Of a stretch of 64,000 nucleotides of DNA, positions 9,360 to 18,215 are shown piece by piece. The stretch is taken from contig OZ250155.1 in NCBI GenBank assembly GCA_965237775.1, forward strand, positions 4,712,001-4,776,000, given 5' to 3'. A program made the position numbers and the translations under genes. Under the pieces are notes generated by a model, which saw only the letters and a list, made by a program, of their open reading frames with translations, did not search any database and was not told the DNA's origin. The stretch is from CATOSP01 sp965237775 (GTDB lineage: Bacteria > Chloroflexota > Dehalococcoidia > Lucifugimonadales > UBA3495). The number at the start of each line of letters is the position of its first letter. Position 1 is the stretch's first letter.

Positions 9360-10435
9360 TAGGAGTTACGCAGTTGGATGGAGAGTGTACTTGGGATAAG
9401 CCAGGTAATCTCGTAGGGCCGAGCGGATGATGTTGGCTTTGGAGTCGTACCAGGAGACTCCGGCGCTCAAGCGGTGGGCTTCCAGCCGCAGGAAGGCTTG
9501 GAGGGACAGGCGGATGTGATTCCGCTGTCCCTCTGCCGTACGCACTTGGCATTTCTCCACGCCACAACATTGTTTGAGACCCCGGTGGTACGTTTCGATT
9601 CCCCCGGCTTGGCGCGCCAGGCTTTCCCGTTGTTGCTCCGTCATTTCCAGGTCATTGGTGGCCCAGTGTTCCACGTCCCCGTCTTTGGAGACCGTCCGAA
9701 ACACTCGGATAAACCCATAGCCTCGCAGATGCACCTGCCGGCCTCCCTGGGGTATCGCCACGGTGGCCAAGGGCAAGTTCCCCGCTCCCTCTGGATTCAC
9801 CCGCCGGTTGGACCGCAATTGGCTCAGCCAGAACCATCCCTTATCCCTGATGGCTTTCAAATTCTCCAAGCTGGTATACCAACTGTCGAACAGCACCCAC
9901 CGGGGCTGAAAGCCCCGCCCCTCCGCCACCTCCAGCATCCGCCGGAAGTGGTCGTTCTTGGTCAGACCGCTTAGGGGACGGTCATAGGCCCGGAAATCGC
10001 AGGGTATCAGCGCATTGCCATCAGTCCACAACAAGGTCAGCAGGTTGATGCCCCATACCACTCGCTTGTGCTTGCCGCTCCAATGTCGGAACACCAGTTC
10101 CATCCGCTTGGCGTAGGGCTTGTCCAGGGTGGTGTCGTCCAGCACCAGCACCCCCTCCTCCCGTCGCACCAGTCCCTGGGTTTCCTGCCACAGCGCCTCC
10201 GTGTCGGGGGGCTGTCTCCGCAGCAGACGGGTGAATGCGTCATGGGCTGGAGCTTGCGGTGATTCCGGTTGACACCGCGCCGCTTCGCTGCAGGTAAATC
10301 TCCTCTGGGCTGCCACCAAGAACTGAATGTAGTCCACCGCATCACATTTGGCCGGGTTCATCTCCCCCACCTCCGCCTCACTCCTTCTATCTTATCCCAT
10401 CCCCAGCCTTAGCTCTCTCAACTGCGTAACTCCTA
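9360..10435. mobile_element. IS701/IS4-like element with intact ends and target duplication
   Basis: The ends TAGGAGTTACGCAGTTG and its reverse complement are perfect over 17 bp. TGACA is duplicated at 9355-9359 and 10436-10440. Length is 1076 bp with one transposase gene. Clean ends and an open transposase frame indicate a recent insertion. Confidence 0.95.
9366..10361 (-). CDS. IS701/IS4-like transposase, apparently intact
   Basis: This 331-residue DDE transposase has 'VLVLDDTTLDKPYA' (first Asp), 'WVLFDSWYTS' (second Asp) and 'GGIETYHRGLKQCCGVEK' (Glu), in the order and spacing of IS4/IS701 transposases with the catalytic strand near residue 100. The start is ATG 10361, behind a strong GGAGGTGGGGGAG. 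The gene fills the element, and its stop lies a few bases inside the left inverted repeat. It lies antisense to the gene it interrupts. Family placement between IS701 and IS4 is by eye. Confidence 0.85.
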   Translation of the reverse strand: MNPAKCDAVDYIQFLVAAQRRFTCSEAARCQPESPQAPAHDAFTRLLRRQPPDTEALWQETQGLVRREEGVLVLDDTTLDKPYAKRMELVFRHWSGKHKRVVWGINLLTLLWTDGNALIPCDFRAYDRPLSGLTKNDHFRRMLEVAEGRGFQPRWVLFDSWYTSLENLKAIRDKGWFWLSQLRSNRRVNPEGAGNLPLATVAIPQGGRQVHLRGYGFIRVFRTVSKDGDVEHWATNDLEMTEQQRESLARQAGGIETYHRGLKQCCGVEKCQVRTAEGQRNHIRLSLQAFLRLEAHRLSAGVSWYDSKANIIRSALRDYLAYPKYTLHPTA

Positions 10436-10725
10436 TGACATTAGGTTCGCCGATAATATATGGCAGTTAACGAAACGGATTGAAGGGTGGATAGTCAATA
10501 ACTACCCGCAAGTATATGAAAATGCCGGACAACTGGGCTATCATTTCAAAGAACCCATCTCATTCGTGCTTTCAGCAACCCAACCGGGTGTCTATTGGGA
10601 CATTTCGGAACCTAACAGTCATTTTCGGTTCCGCATATGGCAAGATGATGTATCCAAGGCAGGCTCAGACAACGCGGCATCCTCAGCCTGATGATATCTA
10701 TTGAATCGCTTTCGGACTAGAGAAC

Positions 10726-13700
10726 ATGGCTAGGATAGGCAAGTCGAAGAAGAGGAAGAAATCTGGAATGCGCAAGAGGCCTCACGCTCTCCTGGGTACC
10801 GCTTCATCGGGCAGCGGCACATATTCCCAATTCGGAACCGAGGCGCTTGGAGAGTGGGAGGCCTGGTACTCATCCGAGTGGCAAGGATCGCGCTCCGGCT
10901 CGCGCGCGAGTCGGGGTTTCCATTTCCAAGATGTCGTAGGAGCTTGGTTCGCTTCCCGGCTAGCGTCCGGAGAACTTGAGGTGGACCGCATCGTACCTGA
11001 GGGATTCGACGATCTACAGCTCGACGCAGATGGGCCGGTTCAAGTCGAGGTCAAGTCGCGCCAAGGTCGCCTGGGTCCGTTTCCGGTCGGGGTAGCTGCC
11101 AGGCATATCGTAGACGCTTGGCTGCGACACGTGGATCGATTCGGAACAGATAGACGCCTCATTGTCGTACTAGAACGGGGTCTAGAGGGTTGGGAGAATG
11201 GCTTTGAACGGCCGGTGACCGAAATCCCGCTCTCGCGCCTCATCGAAGGCGTGAGTGGCCTTGAGGCCACGCTCGCTGCTGATGTTGAATCGCGTGGGTG
11301 GCCTCCAACGGTCGCAAGGGACATGCGGCTTGGCACCACGCTTCTAACCTATTCCTGGGACGGGCTGATTGCCGATACAGAGCGCCACCTCGGATTCGTA
11401 GTGAATCTACCAACTGCGGCGCTTGGGGTTGTTGCGCGGGCACTCCAAGTAATGGTTGCAAATGCAGTTGATACGAACGCCGAAGCTAAGTTTGAAGACA
11501 GAAGCAGCCTCGACCGCACTAGTGTGGTCGAGGATATCAACAGGATTGCGGAACTCATCGACCTAGAGTCGATGGAGCATGCTTTGACTCAAGGCATCTG
11601 TAGCCCCATTGACAAGGAACCGCTCGAAATCGGTGATTACTACTACGAGGGTGTGTCGACACAGCCAGGCCATGTTGGGGCTGGACTTGTTGTTCCGCGT
11701 ACAGATCTTGTTTCCCAGACGATAGCTAGCTTGGATATGAGCCAAGCAGTGTTGCTAGTCGGCCCATCGGGTGTTGGGAAGTCCGCCGTGTTGTGGACCT
11801 TACCATTCGCTCTTCCAGGCGTCCTGTGGTTTCGTGTGCATCGAATGTCCGATGACGATGTTCCGCAAGTAGTGCGATTGCTGCGGTCATACCGTGTTTC
11901 CCCCGAGGCTCCTGTGGGTCTTCTGGTCGACGCAGTTGGCAACGGTGACCTGGCAGGGTGGTCGCGCCTACGAAAAGCGGTAGCTTCGATCCCAGGTGCC
12001 CTACTTATAGGTACTGCCCGCAGCGAAGACCTACCTACTCTTGGAGACCTTGCAGATTGCAGGACAGTAGGCGTTTCACTGGACGAAGATGCCGCAGAGG
12101 CGATTCATGCCGGCCTTACCCGGCGCTGTGCGACGAGTGTCCCTCACTGGCGAGAGGCCTTTGAACAGTCTCACGGGCTAACACTTGAATTCACTCATTT
12201 GCTAACTCAAGGGACACGGCTCTATGACATCCTTGCTGACCAAGTTGCCAAGCGTGTTATTGAGAACCGTGCCCTTGAACTCCAGATCCTCGCCCTTGTG
12301 ACAGCTGCTGACCGTTGGTCCGTATCCATACCGGCCGAAGCGTTGACTGCTGCCTTGAACTCTGGACCCACGGAACTGCGAGCCGCCCTCGCACGGTTAG
12401 TGGAGGAGCATCTTGTTGTTGAACGCGACGGATTATTTGCTGGTATTCACCAGATTCGATCGCGGAACATCGTAGATGTGATCCACCGTGTCCCCCCGCC
12501 CCCGCTGGAGGCAACCGTCGTATCAGTCCTCGAAATGCTGCATGGCCCTGCGCTGTCACGTTTCCTTTACGAGGTTCTGAGAGAGGCGCCTGGCCTTGAG
12601 AAACCAGTGCTCCAGGCTTTAGGTGGGCTGGTGCGAGACGACGTTGAGCGTCTCTTGGCATGCCTCCGGGGGCTTGAGTTGGTTGACTTCTACAGACAGG
12701 CAATGGCTTGGGCGCAGATAGCGGAGCGACATGGTGTCCCACTTGCTCACCGACCCTTCGTCCTGCAATTCGCGGTCACCGGTATTGAGATTCCCGATTT
12801 CTTTGCTGTCCAGATTCGAAGTGCCATAGCTGAGATGGCGTCCATTCCGGAGCAAAGTGAGACAAGAAATGGGCTACTCTGGGCGGTAGGTACCGACAAA
12901 ATCGCCTCAGAGCTTGCTGAGGCGACAAGCGCCGATGCGTGTCTGCGACTGCTCGGACCATTTGGCCGGACATCTATCGACTGGCGGCTACTACTGGCTG
13001 CTCTGCAACCTGGTTCCCCCTTCGGTAACTTCCTGAGGAGCTGCTCTCTTTCAGCCTTTGGCGACTGTGTTTCTTCAGCACGAGGCGTGTCGGTTGACCT
13101 TGCTAGAGCATTTGTGGATGCCGTCGGCGGGACTGAGGTCTTGCTTGAGCGTTTCCGCAACAGTGACCCGTGGCTTCAGGAACTGAAGACTGTTTCCAAG
13201 GACGGTGAACTCATTGGCGTTGCGAGATTCTTGTACGTGTCGGAACCTGATCAAGGCGATGCACGCGAGTATGCCGTTGAGACTGGGAGACAACTTCTTC
13301 GGACTCTGCCCGATATAAGCAGCGTAGACGTCAAGGCGGTGATGGCTGGTGGGCGCTCATTGGAAGTTGACGGTTTCGAGTATGGGTCTTCAGGGCTCCT
13401 GCGTCAGTATGATCATCACCCCGCCACTGTCGGATGGAATCAGGATCGGATACGCCTTGCACAGACCCTCTTCGGCGCAAGCGAAACAGAACGACTATCG
13501 GAAGCCGCTGGATTGCTCGCCGAGGCCGCAGAGCTCGTCCGCGATACCGGCAATGCGTTTGTACAATCGCGCGGGCGACTGGCCGAAGCCTTGGACAGAC
13601 GACGCATAGCGTTAACCACTAGAGGTCAATCGCTTCCTCCCCGGCTTGGAATTAACCCCCTCTCGGAAGAGGGCGGAATAGAGTTGAATGACCCTCTCTC

Positions 13701-14757
13701 GGGAATAATTACTGACATCTGCGGGAACATGTTGCCACGGCTTACCAACCCCGACGGGTACGCAGCACTTTCGGCATTCGTCAATCAGACAGTGCTCGGA
13801 AAGGACATACCGGCGGTGAAAGAACAGCCTTGGAGGCTCATTGGTTTCGAGGGTACTCCACCTGTCCTAGACGAACTCTCGACAGGGCTCTCCGACATTG
13901 CCGCTGTACTGACCGAACTACGTGCAGATGCGCGCTCTGCGAGCAAGATAGTGAGTGCTGGCCGACGCGGCACCGTACGGGGTGCCCTCGACCGTGCGGC
14001 CAAACTGTCGCGGCAACTCACTCACAGGAGGATTCAGAAACAACGAGCAGGGATGAGAGCGGCCCTTCAATCGACAGGATGGGCGGTCGATGTGTGCTGG
14101 TCTGATGGCGATCCAGCGAAAGGCGAGTTCTCCAACTGTGCCGTGATGGTCACTCTCGATTCTCTGGCTGACTGGCCGGCCGCTTATGAGGGCCTCATTC
14201 CGAAACTGCAAGAGCTTAGCACCCTCGGGGAGTCACCCTTGCTAGTGCCGGTGGTGAACGACCGGAGTGTTCCGCGCTTTACGGTGCGAGCTGGTTCGAA
14301 AGTCTGGGCAGTGGGCAACTTGGGTGAGTTCGAGCACTTGCTACCAGAGCAACTGGACCAACGTTTGACCAGTCCATTTATTGCTGCCCGCTCGGCGCTG
14401 GAGGTCTACTCGGCTCTCTCGGTCCTCCGCCGCGATGGAGGACTCCATCATAGCGTGCGGCAACTGCTTGAGCGTACACTATTGGACTACGACCAGGCGG
14501 TCACCGCGATTCGGGCCGTCGGTGAAGACGTTGTGGTCGGCGCGCTCACCGAGTGGCTGGGAGAGATCCATGGGCGGGTGGAAAAGGAATGGAACGGCGA
14601 AATCGCAGCTGGCGCTTTCGCCACAAGTATGGTGGAAGGAGTGCTGCAACCAGGATCCCCGGAGGCCATTAGACAAGGCGTTGCTCTACTCTTGTCGCTC
14701 CAATGGGACTCAGACCCTGCTCGCGCCATTGCTTGGTTAGAGTCGTTGGAGGAGTAG
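10726..14757 (+). CDS. Large nuclease-STAND ATPase, candidate phage-defence protein
   Basis: The 1343-residue protein starts with a basic tail, then a restriction-like nuclease domain (about 62-130) of the kind seen in Cap4 and Mrr relatives: GFHFQ at 64-68, Asp95/Asp96 and Glu108-x-Lys110 (QVEVKSR), a PD-(D/E)xK core. A P-loop NTPase follows: Walker A GPSGVGKSAV at 346-355, Walker B LLVDAV with Asp402, and 'LLIGTARSEDLP' near 425 as a sensor-like strand. The remaining 800 residues look helical and repetitive. This nuclease-NTPase-repeat order matches STAND defence proteins (Avs-like), in which phage-protein sensing leads to DNA cleavage. That role is inferred from architecture. No helix-turn-helix or membrane segment is visible. 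The start has only a weak ribosome site, consistent with coupling to the disrupted small gene upstream. Confidence 0.8.
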   Translation: MARIGKSKKRKKSGMRKRPHALLGTASSGSGTYSQFGTEALGEWEAWYSSEWQGSRSGSRASRGFHFQDVVGAWFASRLASGELEVDRIVPEGFDDLQLDADGPVQVEVKSRQGRLGPFPVGVAARHIVDAWLRHVDRFGTDRRLIVVLERGLEGWENGFERPVTEIPLSRLIEGVSGLEATLAADVESRGWPPTVARDMRLGTTLLTYSWDGLIADTERHLGFVVNLPTAALGVVARALQVMVANAVDTNAEAKFEDRSSLDRTSVVEDINRIAELIDLESMEHALTQGICSPIDKEPLEIGDYYYEGVSTQPGHVGAGLVVPRTDLVSQTIASLDMSQAVLLVGPSGVGKSAVLWTLPFALPGVLWFRVHRMSDDDVPQVVRLLRSYRVSPEAPVGLLVDAVGNGDLAGWSRLRKAVASIPGALLIGTARSEDLPTLGDLADCRTVGVSLDEDAAEAIHAGLTRRCATSVPHWREAFEQSHGLTLEFTHLLTQGTRLYDILADQVAKRVIENRALELQILALVTAADRWSVSIPAEALTAALNSGPTELRAALARLVEEHLVVERDGLFAGIHQIRSRNIVDVIHRVPPPPLEATVVSVLEMLHGPALSRFLYEVLREAPGLEKPVLQALGGLVRDDVERLLACLRGLELVDFYRQAMAWAQIAERHGVPLAHRPFVLQFAVTGIEIPDFFAVQIRSAIAEMASIPEQSETRNGLLWAVGTDKIASELAEATSADACLRLLGPFGRTSIDWRLLLAALQPGSPFGNFLRSCSLSAFGDCVSSARGVSVDLARAFVDAVGGTEVLLERFRNSDPWLQELKTVSKDGELIGVARFLYVSEPDQGDAREYAVETGRQLLRTLPDISSVDVKAVMAGGRSLEVDGFEYGSSGLLRQYDHHPATVGWNQDRIRLAQTLFGASETERLSEAAGLLAEAAELVRDTGNAFVQSRGRLAEALDRRRIALTTRGQSLPPRLGINPLSEEGGIELNDPLSGIITDICGNMLPRLTNPDGYAALSAFVNQTVLGKDIPAVKEQPWRLIGFEGTPPVLDELSTGLSDIAAVLTELRADARSASKIVSAGRRGTVRGALDRAAKLSRQLTHRRIQKQRAGMRAALQSTGWAVDVCWSDGDPAKGEFSNCAVMVTLDSLADWPAAYEGLIPKLQELSTLGESPLLVPVVNDRSVPRFTVRAGSKVWAVGNLGEFEHLLPEQLDQRLTSPFIAARSALEVYSALSVLRRDGGLHHSVRQLLERTLLDYDQAVTAIRAVGEDVVVGALTEWLGEIHGRVEKEWNGEIAAGAFATSMVEGVLQPGSPEAIRQGVALLLSLQWDSDPARAIAWLESLEE

Positions 14758-15116
14758 CTGGAGCCGATTGACTACAGCCACTTCGCCCGAAGCCTGACTT
14801 GGCGGACGCAGCTTGGTATCCCGCATCTCACCGGGACAGCCATGTAGGGTCCAGAGGAGAGAAGGTTACGCGAAAAGGCTTGAAGCTGTAGGCGGTCGGC
14901 TGACCTGTTCTTCGATGCAGTGATGATGGGAGTTCTTTAGCCTTATTCGACTCCAGTTCCATCCAAGCCGACCGCCCAAGAGTACCTAAGGTTTTTGTGT
15001 CGATTGGAAGACAGAGAACTCCGTCTGCGTCTAGCCAACTCGCCGGAATTGCTGGTTTTCTCGACGGCTGGGTAAACTTGTTACGCAATTTCGGACAAAC
15101 GGGAGACTACATCGAT
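14758..15116. other. Spacer with an inverted repeat before the SIR2 gene
   Basis: Perfect 11-bp arms GGCGGTCGGCT (14891-14901) and AGCCGACCGCC (14966-14976) flank about 64 bp. The right arm and following bases (CCGACCGCCCAAGAGTACC) recur after the SIR2 gene at 16390-16408 with two or three changes. No gene is seen here. Confidence 0.6.
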
Positions 15117-16130
15117 ATGAGCGATACGTTCCTGTTAGGAGCCGGTTTCTCCAAAGCAATCTGCAAGACGATGCCGACGATGAAAGAAATCTACGAGCTC
15201 CTAGAACCGTTAATCGGTAGGGCGGACGGTTTCAGCAGAGAGGCGTACGACTACGCATCTGGCAACGTTGAGACACTGCTCTCGTACTACGCAATACCCA
15301 ATCCACATGACGACACCGTTGAGCTGTTACGTAAACAGCGAGTAACGACTCTGTTAGAAATCGGGATAGGAGCGCTTCTCCAAGAGCGTGAACGCGAGGG
15401 AGCAGAACAGGGACTAAACCCCAACGGCTCAAAGCTCGTCTCGAAATGGCACGATCAACGAAGTCACATACTGACAACGAACTACGATACACTAGTGGAA
15501 AGAATCGCTGCGGAAAAGGAATACACAACAGCCAACGGAAGCAAGGATAAGCTATATTACACGGATCTGTATCCGATACCTGTCAGCTCGGCCCTATCAC
15601 GAGATGGAGGAATGATATTTGGCTCCAATTATCCAGATACCCTCACTCTATATAAGCTTCATGGTTCAACGACTTGGTTCAAGTCAACAAGCGAAACAAA
15701 CTTCGACCCAATATACGGTCTTTCACACGAGCAGTTCGACAATCCCCGGCACCAAAAGTTCATTGCCGACAAGCGTCGTTTTATTGTGCCTCCAGTATAT
15801 GACAAGTCTTCACTGCTGAACCATGAAAGCATTCGTAACTTATGGTGGCAAGCCAGGAACAACGCCCTAAGACAAGCGGATAATCTATATGTAATTGGCT
15901 ACTCACTCCCAGAAACTGACGCAGCCATGCACATCCTATTGTGGGAGGGAACGCGAACCGAGACGCCTGCTACGAACGGTAGGAAATCACTTTATGTAGT
16001 CGATGTGGATAAAACGGTCAGCCAACGCTACACAGAGAAATTAGGTTCCTATTACGACGTCAAGGATTATTACGCAGGCAATGCAGATGCGTTTGACATT
16101 TTTGTCGAGGAGTATGTCAAAGATACATAA
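15117..16130 (+). CDS. SIR2-family NAD-binding protein, candidate defence effector
   Basis: The 337-residue protein has the marks of the bacterial SIR2-like defence family: GAGFSKA at 8-14 (NAD-binding loop), TTNYD at 120-124, LYKLHGS near 179-185 with the likely catalytic His182, and 'LYVIGYSLPETDAAMHILL' near 270. Relatives act as NADases that deplete NAD during phage infection. It is a single domain with no fused sensor, so a partner must supply sensing; the STAND protein 360 bp upstream is the obvious candidate. ATG 15117 is chosen because the SIR2 fold starts there and GGGAG lies 12 bases upstream; longer in-frame starts add non-conserved sequence. The gene is visibly richer in A+T than its surroundings, a sign of transfer. 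Confidence 0.85.
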   Translation: MSDTFLLGAGFSKAICKTMPTMKEIYELLEPLIGRADGFSREAYDYASGNVETLLSYYAIPNPHDDTVELLRKQRVTTLLEIGIGALLQEREREGAEQGLNPNGSKLVSKWHDQRSHILTTNYDTLVERIAAEKEYTTANGSKDKLYYTDLYPIPVSSALSRDGGMIFGSNYPDTLTLYKLHGSTTWFKSTSETNFDPIYGLSHEQFDNPRHQKFIADKRRFIVPPVYDKSSLLNHESIRNLWWQARNNALRQADNLYVIGYSLPETDAAMHILLWEGTRTETPATNGRKSLYVVDVDKTVSQRYTEKLGSYYDVKDYYAGNADAFDIFVEEYVKDT

Positions 16131-16236
16131 GGTGCGTTTGGATAGTCCAATGATGGGGTTTTCGGTGGACCTCTCCGCTTGCTGGGGATCGAACTACACG
16201 CCATTCCCTGAACTACCTTCCTAATCAACTGCCTCC

Positions 16237-16387
16237 TAAACCGATACCAAGGTGGGATGTGCATTTCGCGGGTCTTGACGATGACCGAAGGGACGCCACG
16301 GCACCTCATATCACCTTTAGGCCCCAACTGGGTGGGTACCGACAGTGCGGTCTAGCGGTATGTACATCTCACCTTGGCTTTAGTTTA
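16237..16387. mobile_element. 151-bp MITE derived from IS630 group A
   Basis: It has no coding capacity. The left end TAAACCGATACCAAGGTG and right end (reverse complement) TAAACTAAAGCCAAGGTG match the group A IS630 terminal repeats at about 21 of 27 positions, with TA at both ends. It lies about 100 bp after the SIR2 stop. Confidence 0.85.
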
Positions 16388-16644
16388 GTCCGACCGCCCA
16401 CGAGTATCCGAGTTTTCCGTTGCTATTGTGTCTGACAGATGAAGGTTCTTGATTTTGTCCGCTACCGCCCAAGGATGACGGGACGGCATGGGTGGCGGCA
16501 ACGCCGTCCAAGCTCTAACTCTCAAGACAGAGAGACTTCCCCAAGCCAGACACTGCCGCATCCACCGGCCCTCTGCCGACTGTAGAGGTCCGATTCGGCC
16601 TCTTCCTTCAGAAATAAACTATCCGGTGGCTACTAAGCTGGACT

Positions 16645-18215
16645 CCCGACTAACACGGTTTTTCAAGCGACCGCCGCCGGGTTGAGGGGTACGCCCGGAA
16701 TATGGCCCGGCGCATCGGACATAGGCACCAGTTGATAGCCCAGTTGATGCGCCCGCCGTTTCGCAGCGCGCAGCGCCCGTTGCTGATACTGACTCTCATA
16801 GTATTCGGCGCCGGCATCTACGTAGTCCTGCCCGAAGCGCAGCATGGAGTAGATGAGTCTCGCCAGCTTGTGAGCCGTGGCGGTGATGGCCTTGGGTGCT
16901 CCCAAGTGTGCTTTCTTCCGGCGCAGGAAGGCCCCCGGGGCGCTGTTGGAGCGGTGCAGTCCATGGGCAGCCAGGCGCAATGCCGCCGCGGTCCGGTTGG
17001 CGCTGGGCTTGGTCTTTGAGCTCATGACCTTACCACCGGTGATGCGGTTGTCGGGGCTCAGCCCCAGCCAGGACGCGAAGTGCTTGGCGCTGGGCCATTT
17101 CGTCATGTCGGCGCCAATCTCGCTGATCACCTTCAAGGCCGTGAAGCCGTCTATCCCATCGATCCGGGTCAGGTCCACCCCGGTCATCCGATACAGGTGT
17201 GTCCTGATATCGAAGCTGGGCGCGTTGCCCTGGCTGCGCCGCCGGCCATTCCCGGCAGGAGTCCCGCCGTCGGTGACGTCCTCAAACCGTTCCAACTGGG
17301 CTTCAATCTTCCCGTCGCACTCATCAATCTTGGCGTGATACATCCGGTATAGTTCCAGAGCTTGGGTCAGCTCGAAGATGTGCTCTTCGAGCCAGTGCCC
17401 CTGTAACGACTTGGCGATGGTCTCCTCGTCCGCCCTGATCCGGTGGTCGCGGAGTTGCGCCAGCTGCCACGGGTCCCGTTCTCCGCTCACGATGGCTTCA
17501 ATAATCGCCATGCCAGTCTGGCCAGTGATGTTGCTGATGACGTGCTGGAGCTTCACGTTCATCTGGGTCAGCGCCTTCTGCATGTGCTGAATGTGATGGG
17601 ACGCGTACTCAACCAGCATGGCCCGCTGCCGCAGGTAGCTCCGCAAGCGTCGTATCTCCGGCTCGGGCCGGAAGGCTCCCGACAACAGGCCGTAGGTGTG
17701 CAACTGTTGCAGCCACTGGCAGTCCTGCACGTCGGTCTTGCGCCCAGGCACGTTCTTGATGCGCCTGGGGTCTACCAGCATCACCTCGAACCCCCGCTCT
17801 TCCAGCACCCCGAACAGCGGTATCCAATACACCCCAGTCGACTCCATGACCACGGTCCCCACTCCGCACTCCGACAGCCAGGCGATACAAGTCTGCCGTG
17901 AAGGCTTCAAACTCGCGCACCGGCTGGTCGCGACGGTCTTGGGGCACCGCGACGAAATGGCTGCTGGCCCCCACGTCAATACCAGCCGCATCCAGGTTTA
18001 CCTGAGACAGCTGCGCGGGCAGACGCTCCCGCCTCCGGGTCGTCTGGCGCGCCGGTTTTGCGCTCCTCTGGCGAGTCGTCATCATCTCCTCCTATCACGT
18101 CAGTGTCGGCGCGTCGCCGGAGGAAGTCCCTGACAGTTGCCATTCTCCCGAACGGGATCGTCCTGGTGGGGACGTCACCAATGATGCCGCCGTAAGACTC
18201 CCAGACCATGCTTTG
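16645..18215. mobile_element. IS110-family element, copy 1
   Basis: Limits are approximate because IS110 elements lack inverted repeats. They come from similarity to copy 2: both share the block beginning GGT(A/G)CAAAGCATGGTC upstream of the gene and GTTAGTCG after its stop. Confidence 0.65.
16663..18085 (-). pseudogene. IS110-family DEDD transposase with a frameshift
   Basis: The N-terminal part from ATG 18085 (AGGAGG upstream) reads 'NLDAAGIDVGASSHFVAV', with the first catalytic Asp, down to 'FEAFTADLY'. The rest, in another frame, reads 'GTVVMESTGVYWIPLFGVL', 'KTDVQDCQWLQQ' and the C-terminal transposase_20 region 'FTALKVISEIGADM', 'SWLGLSPDN'. A small indel near 17890 separates the two frames. 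Apart from that, all DEDD residues and the C-terminal Ser region are present. A normal full-length protein would be about 460 residues. IS110 enzymes insert without target duplication, so none was looked for. Confidence 0.85.

Larger units (their letters stand above)
9275..10691 (+). pseudogene. Small gene of unknown function split by an IS701-like element
   Basis: Removing the IS at 9360-10435 with one copy of its TGACA duplication joins 9275-9359 to 10441-10691 as one open frame of 111 residues. It begins 'MSDGTIYMPPGVVNTLGLV' and continues across the junction through 'NDIRFADNIWQLTKRI' and 'ENAGQLGYHF' to 'KAGSDNAASSA'. The stop lies 34 bp before the ATG of the STAND gene, so it was probably the first gene of that operon. 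The upstream frame closes soon after the left IS630 insertion point, so ATG 9275 is the likely start. I do not recognise the family, and no transmembrane or catalytic motif is visible. The IS should inactivate it and may separate the STAND gene from its promoter. Confidence 0.7.
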
